Shown piece after piece: positions 61,593 to 64,000 of a stretch of DNA of 64,000 nucleotides. This stretch comes from Auanema rhodensis. Lineage: Eukaryota; Nematoda; Chromadorea; Rhabditida; Rhabditidae. Positions within the stretch are counted from its first letter, which is position 1; the number at the start of each line of letters is the position of its first letter. The position numbers were made by a program, and so were the translations under genes. Below the pieces are notes generated by a model, which saw nothing but the letters and a program-made list of their open reading frames with translations, was not told where the DNA came from and searched no databases. The stretch is taken from assembly GCA_964057225.1 (NCBI GenBank), contig CAXKVF010000079.1, positions 310,001-374,000 on the forward strand, read 5' to 3'.

Positions 61593-64000
61593 AATTCGCT
61601 TCACGTGAAAGATAAAGAGATGCGGTTTTCAAAATTAGATTCCCCATGTCCATATTAGTTTAAAAACAAATTTTTATTGATATTGGTGCATGGTAACCAT
61701 GACTTTGAAATTTACGTGAACTTTAATTTATGCTAATTAAATGTACACGTGATGTGCACTTGGTATGTAACTCGCTTCACGTGAAAGATAAAGAGATGCG
61801 GTTTTCAAAATTAGATTCCCCATGTCCATATTAGTCTAAAAACAAATTTTTATTGATATTGGTTCATGGTAACCATGTCTTTGAAATTTACGTGAACTTT
61901 AATTTATGCTAATTAAATGTACACGTGATGTGCACTTGGTATGTAACTCGCTTCACGTGAAAGATAAAGAGATGCGGTTTTCAAAATTAGATTCCCCATG
62001 TCCATATTAGTCTAAAAACAAATTTTTATTGATATTGGTCCATGGTAACCATGACTTTGAAATTTACGTGAATTTTAGTTTATGCTAATTAAATGTACAC
62101 GTGGTGTGCACTTGGTATGTAACTCGCTTCACGTGAAAGATAAAGAGATGCGGTTTTCAAAATTAAATTCCCCATGTCCATATTAGTCTAAAAACAAATT
62201 TTTATTGATATTGGTTCATGGTAACCATGACTTTGAAATTTACGTGAACTTTAAGTTATGCTAATTAAATGTACACGTGATGTGCACTTGGTATGTAATT
62301 CGCTTCACGTGAAAGATAAAGAGATGCGGTTTTCAAAATTAGATTCCCCATGTCCATATTAGTTTAAAAACAAATTTTTATTGATATTGGTGCATGGTAA
62401 CCATGACTTTGAAATTTACGTGAACTTTAATTTATGCTAATTAAATGTACACGTGATGTGCACTTGGTATGTAACTCGCTTCAGGTGAAAGATAAAGAGA
62501 TGCGGTTTTCAAAATTAGATTCCCCATATCCATATTAGTCTAAAAACAAATTTTTATTGATATTGGTTCATGGTAACCATGTCTTTGAAATTTACGTGAA
62601 CTTTAATTTATGCTAATTAAATGTACACGTGATGTGCACTTGGTATGTAACTCGCTTCACGTGAAAGATAAAGAGATGCGGTTTTCAAAATTAGATTCCC
62701 CATGTCCATATTAGTCTAAAAACAAATTTTTATTGATATTGGTGCATGGTAACCATGACTTTGAAATTTACGTGAACTTTAATTTATGCTAATTAAATGT
62801 ACACGTGGTGTGCACTTGGTATGTAACTCGCTTCACGTGAAAGAGAAAGAGATGCGGTTTTCAAAATTAAATTCCCCATGTCCATATTAGTCTAAAAACA
62901 AATTTTTATTGATATTGGTTCATGGTAACCATGACTTTGAAATTTACGTGAACTTTAATTTATGCTAATTAAATGTACACGTGGTGTGCACTTGGTATGT
63001 AACTCGCTTCACGTGAAAGATAAAGAGATGCGGTTTTCAAAATTAGATTCCCCATGTCCATATTAGTCTAAAAACAAATTTTTATTGATATTGGTTCATG
63101 GTAACCATGTCTTTGAAATTTACGTGAACTTTAATTTATGCTAATTAAATGTACACGTGATGTGCACTTGGTATGTAACTCGCTTCACGTGAAAGATAAA
63201 GAGATGCGGTTTTCAAAATTAGATTCCCCATGTCCATATTAGTCTAAAAACAAATTTTTATTGATATTGGTTCATGGTAACCATGTCTTTGAAATTTACG
63301 TGAACTTTAATTTATGCTAATTAAATGTACACGTGATGTGCACTTGGTATGTAACTCGCTTCACGTGAAAGATAAAGAGATGCGGTTTTCCAAATTAGAT
63401 TCCCCATGTCCATATTAGTCTAAAAACGAATTTTTATTGATATTGGTGCATGGTAACCATGACTTTGAAATTTACGTGAACTTTAATTTATGCTAATTAA
63501 ATGTACACGTGATGTGCACTTGGTATGTAATTCGCTTCACGTGAAAGATAAAGAGATGCGGTTTTCAAAATTAGATTCCCCATGTCCATATTAGTTTAAA
63601 AACAAATTTTTATTGATATTGGTGCATGGTAACCATGACTTTGAAATTTACGTGAACTTTAATTTATGCTAATTAAATGTACACGTGATGTGCACTTGGT
63701 ATGTAACTCGCTTCACGTGAAAGATAAAGAGATGCGGTTTTCAAAATTAGATTCCCCATGTCCATATTAGTCTAAAAACAAATTTTTATTGATATTGGTT
63801 CATGGTAACCATGTCTTTGAAATTTACGTGAACTTTAATTTATGCTAATTAAATGTACACGTGATGTGCACTTGGTATGTAACTCGCTTCACGTGAAAGA
63901 TAAAGAGATGCGGTTTTCAAAATTAGATTCCCCATGTCCATATTAGTCTAAAAACAAATTTTTATTGATATTGGTGCATGGTAACCATGACTTTGAAATT

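Larger units (their letters stand above)
1..64000 (+). repeat. 176-bp satellite DNA array, head to tail, fills the window
   Basis: The phrase aactcgcttc recurs every 176 bases (1, 177, 353 and so on to 63881), always on the same strand. Total drift at the end is 8 bases, fully explained by five 1-base deletions and one 3-base deletion. That gives 363 full monomers plus 120 bases. The reference monomer has about 26 C and 30 G in 176 (32% G+C). Neighbouring monomers differ at a few positions only, and the same variants recur, which is the mark of homogenisation by unequal exchange or gene conversion. Long single-family arrays of nucleosome-length monomers with HOR structure are characteristic of eukaryotic centromeres and pericentromeres; placing this one at a centromere is inference. 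Both edges lie outside the window. I do not recognise the family. Strand is simply the orientation as given. Confidence 0.98.
56313..64000 (+). repeat. 3-, 4- and 13-monomer higher-order pattern, 3' domain
   Basis: Four subtypes alternate: m46 A (attaaattcc); m4 T with m68 T and m96 G (aattcgc); m110 T; and m96 G with m160 G. The m46 A monomers start at 56841, 57545, 58073, 59129, 59657, 60361, 61417, 62121 and 62825, so spacings are 4, 3, 6, 3, 4, 6, 4 and 4 monomers. The basic unit is a 704-bp tetramer from which monomers have been lost or added. The array continues past the end of the window in a partial monomer (63881-64000). Confidence 0.8.

Noticed and set aside
1-64000. CRISPR array
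   Set aside because: The repeated unit is 176 bp with no short repeat alternating with unique spacers, and there are no cas genes. Differences between units are scattered substitutions.
1-64000. Tandem-repeat protein gene
   Set aside because: The period is not divisible by three, all frames contain stops in each monomer, and the rare indels and substitutions show no codon pattern.
1-64000. Human-type CENP-B box
   Set aside because: I looked for TTCG followed by the spaced A and CGGG of the core. The only TTCG is in the m4 T variant (aattcgcttcacg), and the CGGG part is absent.
1-64000. Telomere repeats, microsatellites, rDNA spacer or transposon ends
   Set aside because: There are no TTAGGG- or TTTAGGG-type runs, no simple-sequence runs beyond short A or T tracts, no rRNA-like sequence, and no target-site duplications or terminal repeats other than the satellite itself.
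1-64000. Identification with a named satellite such as Arabidopsis CEN180 or Brassica CentBr, based on similar length
   Set aside because: The length is similar, but I see no matching sequence stretches. Length alone does not identify a family or host.

Overview
The whole window is one uninterrupted tandem satellite array. A 176-bp, AT-rich monomer (about 32% G+C) repeats head to tail in one orientation from base 1 to base 64000. Counting from the phase at base 1, there are 363 complete monomers and a final 120-base partial one (63881-64000). I see no gene, RNA gene, transposon, CRISPR array, inversion or unrelated insert. A long, homogeneous array with a monomer near nucleosome length and layered higher-order repeats (HORs) is typical of eukaryotic centromeric or pericentromeric heterochromatin; subtelomeric satellites can look similar. 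I do not recognise the monomer as a named family and cannot name the organism. Plant or animal is undecided.

Positions m1-m176 below count from the monomer start, phased on 'aactcgcttc'. Most monomers differ from one another at only a few of about 30 recurrently variable positions, for example m15 G/A, m22 A/G, m32 G/A, m46 G/A/T, m68 C/T, m76 A/G, m96 T/G, m110 A/T, m112 T/A, m134 A/G, m137 T/C, m143 A/G/T, m160 A/G/T and m166 A/C. Combinations of these variants define monomer subtypes, and the order of subtypes shows the HOR structure.

Layout: 1-3168 has a four-monomer cassette, a dimer repeat and a copy of the cassette. 3169-7392 is built from two three-monomer cassettes. 7393-14080 holds two diverged copies of a block of about 22-23 monomers. 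14081-18304 is a 12-monomer block duplicated in tandem. 18305-34000 carries further copies of two composite blocks (A and B) plus an 8-monomer tandem duplication with an internal crossover junction. 33964-46635 is a nested HOR domain with units of 6, 9 and 10 monomers. 46636-51035 is a mixed zone that returns to subtypes like those near base 1. 51036-56312 is a 15-monomer (2,640 bp) tandem duplication with two substitutions and one 3-base deletion. 56313-64000 has 3-, 4- and 13-monomer patterns.

Only six monomers deviate from 176 bp, all by deletion, and these trace to about three mutational events. Each monomer carries a 10-bp palindrome centred on CACGTG, a second CACGTG, a 15-base near-palindrome around GGTAACC, and three ACGTGA motifs spaced 33 and 32 bp apart across the monomer junction. 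These are possible protein-binding or DNA-structure elements, but no function is shown by the sequence. Monomer edges, markers and duplications were read by eye; identity statements rest on line-by-line inspection, not on a computed alignment.
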